DNA from: Pseudomonadota bacterium
GTDB taxonomy: Bacteria > Pseudomonadota > Gammaproteobacteria > Burkholderiales > Chitinibacteraceae
Assembly (NCBI GenBank): GCA_026399755.1
Contig: JAPLQI010000050.1
Location: 1-64,000 of the forward strand
Reading direction: 5' to 3'
Length of the DNA: 64,000 nucleotides
Shown here: positions 1-12,453 of the stretch, in pieces
How the letters are laid out: each line of letters opens with the position of its first letter
Position numbering within the stretch: position 1 is the first letter of the stretch
Translations under genes and position numbers: made by a program
Notes under the pieces: generated by a model
What the model was told of the DNA's origin: nothing
Seen by the model: the letters and a program-made list of their open reading frames with translations, nothing else
The model's database searches: none

Positions 1-1844
1 GCATTAGGCTTCACAGGCAAAGCCTTTGGTGGCTTAGGTGTGCGGCCTTGCATGATGTCTTCGATTTGCTCTGCATCAATGGTCTCCCATTCCAGCAAGG
101 CAGCAGTCATGGCTTCAACCTTATCGCGATTATCTTCAAGCAAGCGACGGGCTAAGCCGTATTGCTCGTCAATAATGCGACGAATTTCAGCATCTACCTG
201 CATCATGGTCGCTTCAGACATATTCTTATGCGTCGTTACCGAGCGGCCCAAGAATACTTCGCCTTCGTTTTCGCCATACACCATCGGGCCTAAGGCATCG
301 GTCATGCCGTAACGAGTCACCATGTCGCGCGCTAAGGAAGTAGCACGCTCAAAGTCATTCGATGCACCGGTGGTCATCTGGTTCATAAACAATTCTTCGG
401 CAATACGGCCACCAAACAAAATTGCAATCCTATCCATCAAATAGCCACGATCATAAGCATAGCGATCGGCTTCTGGCAGCTGCATCGTTACACCCAGCGC
501 ACGGCCACGTGGAATGATGGTTACTTTATGTACCGGATCAGACTTAGGTAAAAGCTTAGCTACAACCGCATGACCTGATTCATGGTAAGCAGTATTGGTT
601 TTTTCTTCTTCACTCATCACCATGGAGCGACGTTCCGACCCCATCATGATTTTATCTTTAGCCGATTCAAAATCGTCCATATCCACCAGACGCTTCACAC
701 GGCGAGCAGCAAACAGCGCCGCTTCATTCACCAAGTTAGCCAAGTCCGCACCAGAGAAGCCTGGTGTACCACGCGCAATAACCTGTGCATCCACATCGTT
801 AGAGATCGGCACTTTACGCATATGCACGCCAAGAATCTGCTCACGACCACGAATATCAGGCAATGACACCATTACTTGACGATCGAAACGACCTGGACGC
901 AACAAAGCAGGATCAAGCACATCAGGACGGTTGGTTGCCGCAATCACCATAATACCGGAGTTGCCTTCAAAACCATCCATCTCAACCAGCATCTGGTTCA
1001 GCGTTTGTTCGCGCTCATCATTACCGCCGCCCATACCGGCACCGCGTTGACGACCCACTGCATCGATTTCGTCAATAAAGATGATGCAGGGTGCGTTTTT
1101 CTTCGCGTTTTCAAACATATCGCGAACACGGGCAGCACCCACGCCGACAAACATTTCAACGAAATCAGAGCCAGAGATGCTAAAGAACGGCACTTTAGCT
1201 TCACCCGCAATGGCCTTAGCCAGCAAGGTTTTACCTGTACCCGGAGGGCCAACCAACAAAATACCGCGTGGCATACGGCCACCTAAGCTTTGGTATTTAG
1301 TAGGGTCACGCAGGTAATCGACGATTTCGGACACATCGGCTTTCGCTTCATCGCAGCCCGCTACATCGGCAAAAGTAATCACATTGGTCGCTTCGTCTAG
1401 CAAACGCGCCTTTGATTTACCAAAGCTAAATGCACCGCCTTTTCCGCCGCCTTGCATCTGGCGCATAAAGAACACCCACACACCAATCAAAAGCAGCATT
1501 GGGAACCAATTGATGAATAAATTCATCAAGAAGCTTGGCTCTTCCTCAGCCTTTGCAGCAAACTTAACGTTGTGCTTGATCAGCGTATCAACCATACGGA
1601 AATCAAAAGGAGCTAACGTTGAGAAAGCCGTACCATCGTTGCGCTTGCCTTTAATAATCTGGCCACGAATCGGGTTACCCTCGATTTCTGCACTTGCGAT
1701 ACGATCAGCCTCTACATCGGCCATAAATTGCGAATACGCCACTTGCCCGCTAGCTTCTTGCTTGCGGGAAAATTGATTAAAGACTGTCATCAGTACCAGA
1801 CCAATAACGAGCCAAATGGCGATGTTCTTGCCGAGATTGTTCAC
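1..1844 (-). CDS. ftsH: ATP-dependent zinc metalloprotease FtsH (C-terminus cut by window edge)
   Basis: Membrane-anchored AAA+ protease that extracts and degrades membrane and short-lived cytosolic proteins. The reading frame opens at a GTG (1842-1844) preceded by AGGAG, and runs off the window start after about 614 codons; the family is usually near 640 residues. An N-terminal membrane helix ([16 protein letters not shown]) is followed by a periplasmic segment, the Walker A motif GPPGTGKT, and the zinc site HESGH. The last visible residues are the proline-rich variable tail. It lies 62 bp downstream of rlmE on the same strand, the rlmE-ftsH order known from many proteobacteria. Identity is certain; only the 3' end is missing. 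Confidence 0.97.
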   Translation of the reverse strand, partial: MNNLGKNIAIWLVIGLVLMTVFNQFSRKQEASGQVAYSQFMADVEADRIASAEIEGNPIRGQIIKGKRNDGTAFSTLAPFDFRMVDTLIKHNVKFAAKAEEEPSFLMNLFINWFPMLLLIGVWVFFMRQMQGGGKGGAFSFGKSKARLLDEATNVITFADVAGCDEAKADVSEIVDYLRDPTKYQSLGGRMPRGILLVGPPGTGKTLLAKAIAGEAKVPFFSISGSDFVEMFVGVGAARVRDMFENAKKNAPCIIFIDEIDAVGRQRGAGMGGGNDEREQTLNQMLVEMDGFEGNSGIMVIAATNRPDVLDPALLRPGRFDRQVMVSLPDIRGREQILGVHMRKVPISNDVDAQVIARGTPGFSGADLANLVNEAALFAARRVKRLVDMDDFESAKDKIMMGSERRSMVMSEEEKTNTAYHESGHAVVAKLLPKSDPVHKVTIIPRGRALGVTMQLPEADRYAYDRGYLMDRIAILFGGRIAEELFMNQMTTGASNDFERATSLARDMVTRYGMTDALGPMVYGENEGEVFLGRSVTTHKNMSEATMMQVDAEIRRIIDEQYGLARRLLEDNRDKVEAMTAALLEWETIDAEQIEDIMQGRTPKPPKALPVKPN

Positions 1845-1906
1845 GGCGCTACTCCTGATTATCCCCGAGGGGGATTAAAGAAAAAATTCTACGCGTTTAT
1901 AACTAG

Positions 1907-2527
1907 TCAGGCTTTTTTCTGTTTGCCGAGCAAATAAGTTTCATTGCTACGATCACGTGAAGCCTTAGGATTACGGGTTACCACACTGGTAAATGTCTCA
2001 CGCATGGCGGCCATATATTCGGTAAAACCATAACCTTGGAATACCTTGACCAGAAAATGTCCATTTGGTTTCAATTGCTCACGAACAAAATCTAAGGCCA
2101 GCTCACATAAAAGCATACTACGAGCCTGATCCATTACGGCATTCCCCGTTATATTGGGGGCCATATCGCAAATCACAAGGTCTACCTGACGACCAGCGAG
2201 TAATTCAGTGTACTGAGCCAGTACTTCTTCTTCCCGAAAATCGCCCTGAATAAACTCCACACCACGAATCGGCGTCATATCCAATAAGTCTAGCGCAAAA
2301 ACGCGACCCGACTCACCTACATTCTGACTTGCGACTTGCGACCAGCTTCCCGGCGCCGCGCCAAGATCGGCAACCCACAGGCCTGGTTTAAATAATTTGT
2401 CTTTTTCATTGATCTCAAGCAGCTTGAAAGCCGCGCGTGCGCGGTAGCCTTCTTTTTTGGCCTGATGAACATAATGATCGTTGACGTGTTCCTTCATCCA
2501 CGCATTACTGGAATTGCTACGAGCCAT
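1907..2527 (-). CDS. rlmE: 23S rRNA (uridine2552-2'-O)-methyltransferase RlmE
   Basis: Methylates the 2'-OH of U2552 in the A-loop of 23S rRNA during late 50S assembly, using S-adenosylmethionine. 206 residues, the usual length (about 209). The SAM-binding motif DLGAAPGSWSQV is near residue 55. The K-D-K-E catalytic residues of the RrmJ/FtsJ family can be placed in RAAFKLLEI, VICDMAPN, HFLVKVFQG and RSNETYLL. It is divergent from yhbY with 37 bp between them, and lies upstream of ftsH, probably in one operon with it. Confidence 0.96.
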   Translation of the reverse strand: MARSNSSNAWMKEHVNDHYVHQAKKEGYRARAAFKLLEINEKDKLFKPGLWVADLGAAPGSWSQVASQNVGESGRVFALDLLDMTPIRGVEFIQGDFREEEVLAQYTELLAGRQVDLVICDMAPNITGNAVMDQARSMLLCELALDFVREQLKPNGHFLVKVFQGYGFTEYMAAMRETFTSVVTRNPKASRDRSNETYLLGKQKKA

Positions 2528-2564
2528 GAGGTAAAATTGCCTGTTTAGTCAAGGATTTGAAACA

Positions 2565-2879
2565 ATGGAACTCACATCGGATCAGCGTCGCCACCTGAAA
2601 AGCTTGGCTCATCATATCGATCCAGTCGTAATGATCGGCAATAATGGCTTGGCAGACGCGGTAATCCGCGAGATTGCTGTTAATTTAGACGCGCATGAAC
2701 TCATTAAAATCCGAGTTTTGGGTGATGATCGCGCCCTGCGTGAAGAATACCTGCAAAAAATCTGCTCTGAACTAGGTGCAGTTGCCGTTCAACACATTGG
2801 TAAGTTATTAGTGATCTATCGCGCATCTAATACAGATAAGCCAAGGATCGTACTACCCAAGGCAAAAAAAGCCAAATAA
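2565..2879 (+). CDS. yhbY: Ribosome-associated RNA-binding protein YhbY (CRM domain)
   Basis: Single-domain CRM/YhbY protein of 104 residues that associates with pre-50S ribosomal particles in the known family. The glycine-rich RNA-binding loop (MIGNNGL, residues 23-29) and the LIKIRVLG strand are clear, and the C-terminus is lysine-rich. It is divergently transcribed from rlmE, so two genes of 50S maturation share a 37-bp promoter region. Confidence 0.93.
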   Translation: MELTSDQRRHLKSLAHHIDPVVMIGNNGLADAVIREIAVNLDAHELIKIRVLGDDRALREEYLQKICSELGAVAVQHIGKLLVIYRASNTDKPRIVLPKAKKAK

Positions 2880-2894
2880 GCGGGTTTTACATAA

Positions 2895-2920
2895 ATTAGG
2901 GCGACTCAGGTCGCCCTAAT
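2895..2920. terminator. Hairpin between convergent genes
   Basis: An 11-bp perfect stem (2895-2905 with 2910-2920) with a 4-base loop lies between the convergent yhbY and the DUF4149 gene. The downstream T-tract is weak on both strands, so it may act as a bidirectional terminator or only as a 3'-end stabiliser. Confidence 0.6.
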
Positions 2921-2937
2921 CTTTGCGTCATGATGAC

Positions 2938-3381
2938 TTATCGATCACCATCCGACCAAATGTAAATTATACCAAGCACACTCTGCAAAAGATAAATCAG
3001 GCTAGAAATAGTATGCCATTGGGCCAAACCACCTCCAAACATCCCTTCTGCGGCAGTGCTTACAGCAGGCTTTAAACTGGCAATCAGTGGAAAGATAGCA
3101 AACTGATTAACGAGAGTGCATAGCAACATCCCCATCACTAGCCAGAATTTCCCACTTTGAAATCCACGCATGCCCATCTGCCAAATCCACCAAATGGCCA
3201 GATATACACCTGCGACAATCCCAACCCAGCCTATGGCATGAAATAACTTGCCAGCCACCATGCCCGCTGTGGCTTTATCTAAGCCCGCAAATAAAGCAGG
3301 GGCTGCGATGACGCCAATGGTCCACATACCGCCAATCCACAGTACGGTGAGAAGGTTTTTTAAACCTGAACCTAAGCCCAT
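2938..3381 (-). CDS. DUF4149 membrane protein
   Basis: 147 residues with four hydrophobic segments (about 7-31, 45-68, 77-99 and 121-143), typical of the DUF4149 (TMEM205-like) family of inner-membrane proteins whose function is not known. It follows greA on the same strand with an 18-bp gap, so it is probably co-transcribed with it. No catalytic motif is visible. Confidence 0.75.
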   Translation of the reverse strand: MGLGSGLKNLLTVLWIGGMWTIGVIAAPALFAGLDKATAGMVAGKLFHAIGWVGIVAGVYLAIWWIWQMGMRGFQSGKFWLVMGMLLCTLVNQFAIFPLIASLKPAVSTAAEGMFGGGLAQWHTISSLIYLLQSVLGIIYIWSDGDR

Positions 3382-3399
3382 TGCATTCCCTTGCAGTAT

Positions 3400-3882
3400 T
3401 TAGATGTATTTTACGTCGAGTACTTCGTACTCACGAATCCCGCCTGGCGCCATCACTTCGGCCACATCACCGGCATATTTGCCGATCAGGGCACGTGCAA
3501 TTGGGCTAGACACGGAGATTTTAAATTCTTTAATTTCAGCTTCTTCATCACCAACAATCTGGTAAGTGACTTTATTGCTGGTTTCTAAGTCTTCTAAATC
3601 AACCGTTGCACCAAACACCACACGGCCTTCGGCGGATTCGGCAAGGCTGGCTGGCTCGATGAGCTGAGCATTAGAAAGCTTGCTTTCTAGCTCGGCAATT
3701 CGGCCTTCAACAAAGCCTTGTCTTTCTTTAGCCGCATCGTACTCAGCGTTTTCTGATAAATCACCGTGCGAACGCGCTTCGGCAATCGCTGCAATCACTG
3801 ACGGGCGTTCTACGCTCTTGAGATTTTGCAGTTCGGCTTTCAGTTTTACCGCACCTTGTACGGTGAGCGGAATTTTTATCAT
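3400..3882 (-). CDS. greA: Transcription elongation factor GreA
   Basis: Rescues backtracked RNA polymerase by stimulating transcript cleavage. The 160-residue product beginning [11 protein letters not shown] has the family length (about 158). A longer frame from a TTG at 3903 is possible but unlikely. GGAG lies 11 bases before the chosen ATG. The coiled-coil tip with the acidic residues that coordinate the catalytic magnesium is visible ([15 protein letters not shown]), followed by the C-terminal globular domain. It lies downstream of carB, but an intrinsic terminator (3911-3937) separates them. Confidence 0.95.
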   Translation of the reverse strand: MIKIPLTVQGAVKLKAELQNLKSVERPSVIAAIAEARSHGDLSENAEYDAAKERQGFVEGRIAELESKLSNAQLIEPASLAESAEGRVVFGATVDLEDLETSNKVTYQIVGDEEAEIKEFKISVSSPIARALIGKYAGDVAEVMAPGGIREYEVLDVKYI

Positions 3883-3910
3883 TTCTTTACAGTCTCCATC
3901 CAAAAAGAAG

Positions 3911-3937
3911 AGCCGCCGTCACGAGTGGACGGCGGCT
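3911..3937 (-). terminator. Strong hairpin between carB and greA
   Basis: A 10-bp GC-rich stem (3911-3920 with 3928-3937) and a 7-base loop. On the minus strand it is followed by TCTTCTTTTT and then directly by the greA ribosome-binding site. It would end the carAB transcript, or act as a leader attenuator of greA if a greA promoter lies upstream of it. Confidence 0.8.
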
Positions 3938-4008
3938 TTTACTTAAGTTCTTGTGAATGATATTTCATTTGGATAAAACACGATTCACGAACCTTAGGGC
4001 GTAAATTA

Positions 4009-7230
<3,222 letters not shown>

Positions 7231-7290
7231 TGCTCTACCCTCAAACCACTTTTCGCTAGGCTGTGCAGCCAAAGCTGCACAGTACGCCCT

Positions 7291-8427
7291 TTACACTGCT
7301 GCTTTTTGATCGCGCATCAAGCCGATAAACTTATCAAATAGATAAGCCACATCGGTAGGCCCAGGGCTTGCTTCTGGGTGCCCTTGGAAAGAAAACGCAG
7401 GTTTGTCAGTCAAGGCAATCCCTTGCACTGTGCCGTCAAACAGGGAGCGATGTGTCACCGTTACATTTGCTGGCAAACTGGCTTCATCCACCTGAAAGCC
7501 GTGATTCTGGCTGGTGATCATCACATGCTTGCTGGCTAAATCTTGCACAGGATGGTTGGCACCGTGGTGGCCAAACTTCATCTTGCTGGTTTTAGCGCCA
7601 CTGGCAAGGCCCAATAACTGATGGCCAAGACAGATACCAAACACCGGCAAATCTACAGCCAAGATTTCTTTAATAGCGCTGATGGCGTAATCACAAGGCT
7701 CAGGGTCCCCTGGGCCATTGGATAAAAACACACCATCAGGTTTTAAAGCGAGCACTTCACTGGCTGGCGTTTGAGCGGGCACAACGGTTAATTTGCAGCC
7801 GCGTTCAGCCAGCATGCGCAAGATGTTGTACTTCACGCCAAAATCGTAAGCAACAACGTGGAATTCTGGATTGGTTTGCTCGGTATAACCCGCGCCTAGC
7901 TTCCATTCACGTTTTGTCCATGCGAACGATTCTTTGCAGCTCACTACTTTGGCTAAATCTTGCCCAGCCATCGAGCCAAACGACTTGGCTTTTTCGACGG
8001 CAGCGGCAGCATCAATGTTATCGCCAGTCACAATACAACCTGGCTGAGCACCTTTGCTGCGCAAAATACGAGTGAGCTTACGGGTATCAATATCTGCAAT
8101 CGCCACAACATTATTCTTAACGAGGTACTCGCCAAGACTCATATCAGAGCGGAAATTAGAATGTAGGAGCGGCAGATCACGGATGATCAGGCCAGCGGCA
8201 AATACGGAATTGGACTCTACGTCTTCCGGGCTTACGCCGTAGTTACCGATGTGTGGATAGGTCAACGTGACCATTTGCTTGGTATACGAAGGGTCTGTCA
8301 GGATTTCCTGATAACCGGTCATCGACGTATTGAACACGACCTCACCAATGGTTGTGCCATCGGTTCCGATGGAAATACCATGAAAGAGGGTGCCGTCGGC
8401 AAGCGCAAGAAGGGCTGGTTTTGACAC
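7291..8427 (-). CDS. carA: Carbamoyl-phosphate synthase small subunit (glutaminase)
   Basis: Glutamine amidotransferase subunit that supplies ammonia to CarB. 378 residues from a GTG start with AGGAG upstream. The class I glutaminase nucleophile motif [11 protein letters not shown] and the catalytic histidine/glutamate motif GHPEASPGP are both present, with the N-terminal CPSase small-chain domain in front ([20 protein letters not shown]). It is the first gene of carAB. The leader upstream has a promoter and terminator arrangement suggesting UTP control. Confidence 0.97.
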   Translation of the reverse strand: MSKPALLALADGTLFHGISIGTDGTTIGEVVFNTSMTGYQEILTDPSYTKQMVTLTYPHIGNYGVSPEDVESNSVFAAGLIIRDLPLLHSNFRSDMSLGEYLVKNNVVAIADIDTRKLTRILRSKGAQPGCIVTGDNIDAAAAVEKAKSFGSMAGQDLAKVVSCKESFAWTKREWKLGAGYTEQTNPEFHVVAYDFGVKYNILRMLAERGCKLTVVPAQTPASEVLALKPDGVFLSNGPGDPEPCDYAISAIKEILAVDLPVFGICLGHQLLGLASGAKTSKMKFGHHGANHPVQDLASKHVMITSQNHGFQVDEASLPANVTVTHRSLFDGTVQGIALTDKPAFSFQGHPEASPGPTDVAYLFDKFIGLMRDQKAAV

Positions 8428-8484
8428 AGGCGGCTCCTGGGCGTTGCGCCCACAAGATTGAGTTCGGATATTTCTGAGGATGGC

Positions 8485-8510
8485 AAAACGGGATAGCTTC
8501 CGCTATCCCG
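8485..8510 (-). terminator. Leader terminator (attenuator) of carA
   Basis: A perfect 9-bp stem (8489-8497 with 8502-8510) with a TTCC/GGAA tetraloop. On the minus strand TTTT (8488-8485) follows directly. It lies between the predicted start site near 8523 and the carA start at 8427, so it should stop part of the transcripts before carA. Confidence 0.7.
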
Positions 8511-8516
8511 CTTGCA

Positions 8517-8559
8517 CAAAATTGAGCCACATTCTACCGCAAAAGCCCTTATCCATCAA
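8517..8559 (-). promoter_or_regulatory. carA promoter with UTP-stutter start site
   Basis: On the minus strand, TTGATG (8559-8554) and TAGAAT (8536-8531) are separated by exactly 17 bp. Seven bases after the -10 box the transcript would begin AATTTTG (8523-8517). This start sequence and spacing match what is known for E. coli pyrBI (AATTTG), where RNA polymerase slips on the T-run at high UTP. Prediction from sequence only. Confidence 0.6.
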
Positions 8560-8596
8560 CGTAATAAGGCAAAGCCATCAGGAATAGTGGACATAC

Positions 8597-9076
8597 TTAC
8601 AGCAGCTTTTCAATCTCGATACTTAGATCCGCTGGTTTTGTCATCGGAGCAAAGCGATCGACCACCTTACCTTGCTTGTCTAGTAAAAATTTACTGAAAT
8701 TCCATTTCACGGCCTCAATACCCAACAAACCCGGCTTCTCTTCTTTTAACCACGTAAAGAGCGGCGCAGCGTTTTCGCCGTTCACATCCACCTTGGCAAA
8801 CAGAGGGAAACTCACATTGAATTTAGTCGTGCAAAAATCCAAAATTTCCGCCTCACTGCCTGGCTCCTGCGCACCGAACTGATTGCACGGAAAGCCCAGC
8901 ACCACCAAGCCACGATCTTTATACTGCTCATAGAGTGCTTGTAAGCCTTCATACTGCGGGGTAAAGCCGCATTGACTCGCCACATTCACCACCAAAACCA
9001 CCGAACCGGCATACTGAGCCAAATCAACCGTTTCCCCTGCAATGCCTTGCACGCTAAAATCACCGATATTGCTCAT
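8597..9076 (-). CDS. Glutathione peroxidase family protein (cysteine type)
   Basis: 159-residue thiol peroxidase of the GPx/BsaA family, reducing hydroperoxides with glutathione or thioredoxin. The peroxidatic cysteine lies in NVASQCGFTPQY (Cys, not selenocysteine), and the tetrad partners in FPCNQFGAQEPG and VKWNFSKFL. The second conserved cysteine in FPCNQF suggests the 2-Cys, thioredoxin-using type. It is divergent from the DUF1841 gene with a 23-bp gap. Confidence 0.9.
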   Translation of the reverse strand: MSNIGDFSVQGIAGETVDLAQYAGSVVLVVNVASQCGFTPQYEGLQALYEQYKDRGLVVLGFPCNQFGAQEPGSEAEILDFCTTKFNVSFPLFAKVDVNGENAAPLFTWLKEEKPGLLGIEAVKWNFSKFLLDKQGKVVDRFAPMTKPADLSIEIEKLL

Positions 9077-9099
9077 TATTTATCCTTAGTTGAGAAGAC

Positions 9100-9534
9100 A
9101 TGCTATTTAACCCATCCCGCGATGAAGCCCGCCGCTTTTTTATTCAAGCATGGCAGAAACATCAGGCGAATGCGCCACTGGCCGACATCGAAAAAATAAT
9201 CGCGGGCATTTTGCTACATCACCCCGAATACCAGCCCATTTTAGCTGAAGAGTATTTAGATAAAGACTGGCCACCAGAATATGGCGAAACTAATCCTTTT
9301 TTGCATATCAGCATGCATCTGGCGATTGAAGAACAAATATCGATCGACCAGCCTGCTGGCGTTAAAGCTTTATATCAGCAGCTCTGCGAAAAACTATCAC
9401 TAGAACACACCGCCCTGCACGCCATGATGGATGGCTTAGGTGAAATGATGTGGCAAGCCCAAAGAAACAAAACCCCACCCGATCCAGAAGTGTATCTAGA
9501 GATATTGCGCTTTAAGGTGGGGCAGTTGAAGTAA
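9100..9534 (+). CDS. DUF1841 family protein
   Basis: 144-residue cytosolic protein with the family's opening (MLFNPSRDEARRFF) and the central ENPFLHISMHLAIEEQ-like block (here TNPFLHISMHLAIEEQ). The family is restricted mainly to beta- and gammaproteobacteria and has no known function. No membrane or signal segment. It converges on the BepA-like gene with a 12-bp gap. Confidence 0.8.
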   Translation: MLFNPSRDEARRFFIQAWQKHQANAPLADIEKIIAGILLHHPEYQPILAEEYLDKDWPPEYGETNPFLHISMHLAIEEQISIDQPAGVKALYQQLCEKLSLEHTALHAMMDGLGEMMWQAQRNKTPPDPEVYLEILRFKVGQLK

Positions 9535-9546
9535 GCACCTACCCCA

Positions 9547-10980
9547 TTATTTAATCGGCACCTGCAATTGCTTCAGCTCTTTTAAACGCGCCTCAATCGC
9601 CGATAAGAGATAAAAGTCATTGCTGCCAGCGTTTTGTGCCTGCTGTAGCTGCTCAATCGCAGCCGTATGTTCACCTAGGCGGCTGTAATACTCGGCTTGA
9701 GCCTGATGCTGGCGGATTGCATCGCCCCGTGCATTTTGAATTTTCGAGATGCGCTGCCAGAGGTAGGCATCGGATGGGTAAAGCTCAATGGCGTATTGGG
9801 CGCTGGCTAAGGCCTCGCTCAGCTGCTGATTTGCAATCAACGCGTCAATTTCGCCGTACACCAGTGCGCGGCTAGCGGGGAAGCGTTTACTGGCTTCTTT
9901 AAATATTTGTAGCGCGTCGCTTGGGCGCTTTTGCGCTAGGCGTATGCTGCCAGCCAAATATTCTAATGAGGAGTGTGTTTTGCCTAAAGCTTGTTTGGAT
10001 TGTTGTAATGTGGCCCATGCGGCGTCAGCATCAAATGCCCTTAGCTGCGCCAAAGCCAAGCCATATAAGTGCGATGGCAAGTGGCCGTACTTTTTTTGGC
10101 TCAATGTCTTACGGTAATAGTCCAAAGCATCTTGCTCATCCATCTGCAAGAACCGCGCTTTTTCGCGCACAAATAAGAAATCTAAGCTGTCTTTAAACTG
10201 CTGGTAAGGCTTATCTTTTATGCGTGCTTGCGCGTCGCTAATCCGCTTATACGTTACAGGGTGAGTGCGCAAAAACTCAGGCGCATTACCCTCTCCTAAG
10301 CGGGAGCTCTTTTGCATGCGATCAAAAAAGATAGGCATGGCCGCCTGATCCAAACCGGCTTTTTGCAAGGTTTGCATACCAATCCGATCAGCTTCTTGCT
10401 CAAACATATAGGTGTAATCGAGCTGGCGCTGAATCATATAGGCTTGGCTGCCCATCAAGCTCGCCATCGCCACATCGCCCTTACCCGCGCTCGCAGCCAC
10501 AATAGCTAAGCCTAAAGCCGCCAACGTGACCCAAGGTGCCATTTTTTGCCCTTCCAAAAGGCGGGCAAAATGATGCTGAGTGACGTGGGCAATCTCGTGC
10601 GACAGCACCGAAGCCAGCTCTGATTCATGCTGAGCCAGCACAATTAAGCCGGTATGAACACCAACAAGTCCGCCGGGAATAGCAAAAGCATTGATGCTGC
10701 GATCAAGCATGGGAAAGAAAACAAAATTGGTTTCCGTCTCGCCGCTGGCATCGAGTAAACGCCCACCAAGCTGCCGCAAATAGGCAACCAGCTCTGGGTC
10801 TTCGCTCATTGCGCCGCTGCGCCGCAATTCACGCATGGCCGACTCGCCAATCTGCCGCTCCTGCAAAGGGCTTAAGCCTTCTTGCGAAGACTCGCCCAAA
10901 TTAGGCAGCTGCACATCGGCCTGCAAAGGTGCAGAAACCAAGCTTGCGGCCAGAATTAATGCCAATAAACGTCGAGACAA
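9547..10980 (-). CDS. bepA: M48 family metalloprotease with TPR domain (BepA-like)
   Basis: Periplasmic zinc protease and chaperone of outer-membrane assembly in the known BepA/YfgC family. 477 residues. A signal peptide (LLALILAASLVSAPLQA) is followed by the M48 domain with HEIAH near residue 127 and the third zinc ligand in YMFEQEADRIG, then a long C-terminal region of TPR-like helices (about 300-477). The downstream side touches the convergent DUF1841 gene. It follows yqaA after one base, so translation may be coupled. Confidence 0.88.
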   Translation of the reverse strand: MSRRLLALILAASLVSAPLQADVQLPNLGESSQEGLSPLQERQIGESAMRELRRSGAMSEDPELVAYLRQLGGRLLDASGETETNFVFFPMLDRSINAFAIPGGLVGVHTGLIVLAQHESELASVLSHEIAHVTQHHFARLLEGQKMAPWVTLAALGLAIVAASAGKGDVAMASLMGSQAYMIQRQLDYTYMFEQEADRIGMQTLQKAGLDQAAMPIFFDRMQKSSRLGEGNAPEFLRTHPVTYKRISDAQARIKDKPYQQFKDSLDFLFVREKARFLQMDEQDALDYYRKTLSQKKYGHLPSHLYGLALAQLRAFDADAAWATLQQSKQALGKTHSSLEYLAGSIRLAQKRPSDALQIFKEASKRFPASRALVYGEIDALIANQQLSEALASAQYAIELYPSDAYLWQRISKIQNARGDAIRQHQAQAEYYSRLGEHTAAIEQLQQAQNAGSNDFYLLSAIEARLKELKQLQVPIK

Positions 10981-10981
10981 A

Positions 10982-11395
10982 TTAAGCTCCTATTAGCCAG
11001 CTCGCTGCACCTACAAGCACCAGATAGCGTGCGGTCTTACCCAACAACATCCACAGCGCAACTTGCCGCCAAGGCCAGCGCAGCCAACCGGCCACGCCAC
11101 ATAAAACATCGCCCACCACCGGCAGCCAAGTCAGCAATAAACTCACTGGACCAATTCTCTGCGCCCAAGCGACAGCTTTGCCTTGAGGAGCAGCAGGCAG
11201 GCGGCGGCCCATCCAAACCGTAAGCAAGCCGCCCAAAGTATTACCAGCCGTAACCACCAGCAAGGCAGGAATTAATCCTTGGGAATTAAAATGCAGATAG
11301 GCCAAGAGGGCCGCTTCAGAATTACCCGGCAGCAAGGTGGCAGATAAAAAAGCCGAGGCAAACAAGCCCGACAGCCACGCTGGCTCAACAATCAA
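10982..11395 (-). CDS. YqaA family inner-membrane protein
   Basis: 137 residues with four or five hydrophobic segments and the SNARE-associated (DedA/VTT-like) signature region (FLSATLLPGNSEAALLAYL, then VTAGNTLGGLLTVWMGR and PVVGDVLCGVAGWLR). Small YqaA proteins are distant DedA relatives, likely in lipid or ion handling. The gene overlaps cyaY by 4 bp and abuts bepA, giving a cyaY-yqaA-bepA operon. Confidence 0.85.
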   Translation of the reverse strand: MIVEPAWLSGLFASAFLSATLLPGNSEAALLAYLHFNSQGLIPALLVVTAGNTLGGLLTVWMGRRLPAAPQGKAVAWAQRIGPVSLLLTWLPVVGDVLCGVAGWLRWPWRQVALWMLLGKTARYLVLVGAASWLIGA

Positions 11396-11703
11396 AAGCT
11401 AAAATCTTCTTTGGCATGAGCGCTGATTGCGGTGCTTAAATCAGCAAAAAACTCACCCGCCTCACGGGTACTTTGCCAAACGCCAGCCTGCAAGCGATAG
11501 TGATAACCACCAGAGCGCGCTGCAATCCACAACTCTTGGTTGGCTGAATGGCGGTTTACAATAATTTTGCTACGATCTTCAAATTCGATTTCTAATACAT
11601 TACCAGAAAGCAAAGTATCTACATCTAGCTCGCTATCATCCAGTGCCGCTTCAATTTTTGCGAATACACTATCGCTGAGGTCAAGAAACTCGGACTCGGT
11701 CAT
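11392..11703 (-). CDS. cyaY: Iron donor/frataxin-like protein CyaY
   Basis: 103-residue bacterial frataxin that binds iron and regulates iron-sulfur cluster assembly at IscS. The acidic N-terminal helix (ESEFLDLSDSVFAKIEAALDD) and the conserved strand block NRHSANQELWIAARSGGYHY are typical. It is divergent from lptM, the same neighbourhood as in E. coli. Confidence 0.93.
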   Translation of the reverse strand: MTESEFLDLSDSVFAKIEAALDDSELDVDTLLSGNVLEIEFEDRSKIIVNRHSANQELWIAARSGGYHYRLQAGVWQSTREAGEFFADLSTAISAHAKEDFSF

Positions 11704-11765
11704 TCAATCTATTCCCTGCATGTTAGAATTGCGATTCTGCCACTAAATACTGACTAGTAGCCAAA

Positions 11766-11891
11766 ATGATACGTGCGCTGTTATTACTATTGACCATTAC
11801 CACTCTTACAGCCTGCGGTTTTAAAGGTGGCCTGTATCTACCTGAAAAGCCTGCCAGCACCACGGCCAGTGCGCCTGCTGCATCCAAATAA
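11766..11891 (+). CDS. lptM: LptM (YifL-type) outer-membrane lipoprotein, 41 residues
   Basis: Tiny lipoprotein that in E. coli promotes maturation of the LptD-LptE lipopolysaccharide translocon. The 41-residue frame starts MIRALLLLL and has a lipobox LTAC with the lipidated cysteine at 17. This is followed by the family signature GFKGGLYLP and a low-complexity Ala/Ser/Thr tail. It sits between cyaY and lysA, the usual neighbourhood, but here a divergent Lrp-type regulator separates it from lysA. No strong ribosome site is visible. Confidence 0.88.
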   Translation: MIRALLLLLTITTLTACGFKGGLYLPEKPASTTASAPAASK

Positions 11892-11970
11892 GCGGGCACT
11901 GCGATATATCGTGCCCGCGTGATGACCATGCCATTCAATTCGACAGAGTGGGCAGCAAAACGTGCCCACC

Positions 11971-12411
11971 CTAAACAATAGAAATCGTTTTCCCCAGCAC
12001 ATGGGTGGTTAAAACGATGGCGGTAGAGGTCGAGCCAAAGGCATTCAGCTCATTAATAATGCGCTGCAAATGCTCTACATCGGTGGCCAGCACCCGCATC
12101 ACCGCGCCATCCTCACCCGTCACCGTATAGCAATCAATAATCTCAGGGCAATCGGCCGCAAATTGCGCGTAGGGCCTGCCTTGCTGAGTGGAGAGCCGGA
12201 TCATGGCGGTGATCTGATAGCCCAGTGCCTTAGGATTAATATCGGCCCGATAGCCGCGAATCACATTGCTACTTTCTAATCTTTTAATCCGCTCGGAAAC
12301 CGCAGGCTGGCTTAAGTGCACTTGCCGCCCTATTTCTGCATGCGACATACGTGCATCGGTCTGCAAAAGCTGTAGGATTTTCTGGTCAAAAACATCGATT
12401 TTCGGATTCAT
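11971..12411 (-). CDS. Lrp/AsnC family transcriptional regulator
   Basis: 146 residues from the chosen ATG (MNPKIDVFDQKILQLLQ); an ATG 33 bp further upstream would give 157. Neither has a strong ribosome site, and the shorter form fits the family better. An N-terminal winged helix (about 5-60, HAEIGRQVHLSQPAVSERIKRL) is followed by the RAM ligand-binding domain (about 70-140). It is divergent from lysA, so it probably senses lysine or another amino acid and controls lysA and itself through the operator between them. Confidence 0.85.
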   Translation of the reverse strand: MNPKIDVFDQKILQLLQTDARMSHAEIGRQVHLSQPAVSERIKRLESSNVIRGYRADINPKALGYQITAMIRLSTQQGRPYAQFAADCPEIIDCYTVTGEDGAVMRVLATDVEHLQRIINELNAFGSTSTAIVLTTHVLGKTISIV

Positions 12412-12453
12412 AGGAATACTCGGCTTATTTCCAGTAAAACGCATTGTAGATTC

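Noticed and set aside
876-1286. Plus-strand open frames opposite ftsH
   Set aside because: They are antisense to a clear FtsH reading frame, with no ribosome site or family likeness. The same holds for the plus frames opposite carB and carA.
7231-7272. 14-residue N-terminal extension of CarB
   Set aside because: The shorter start gives exactly the usual family length and has GAGGG in front of it.
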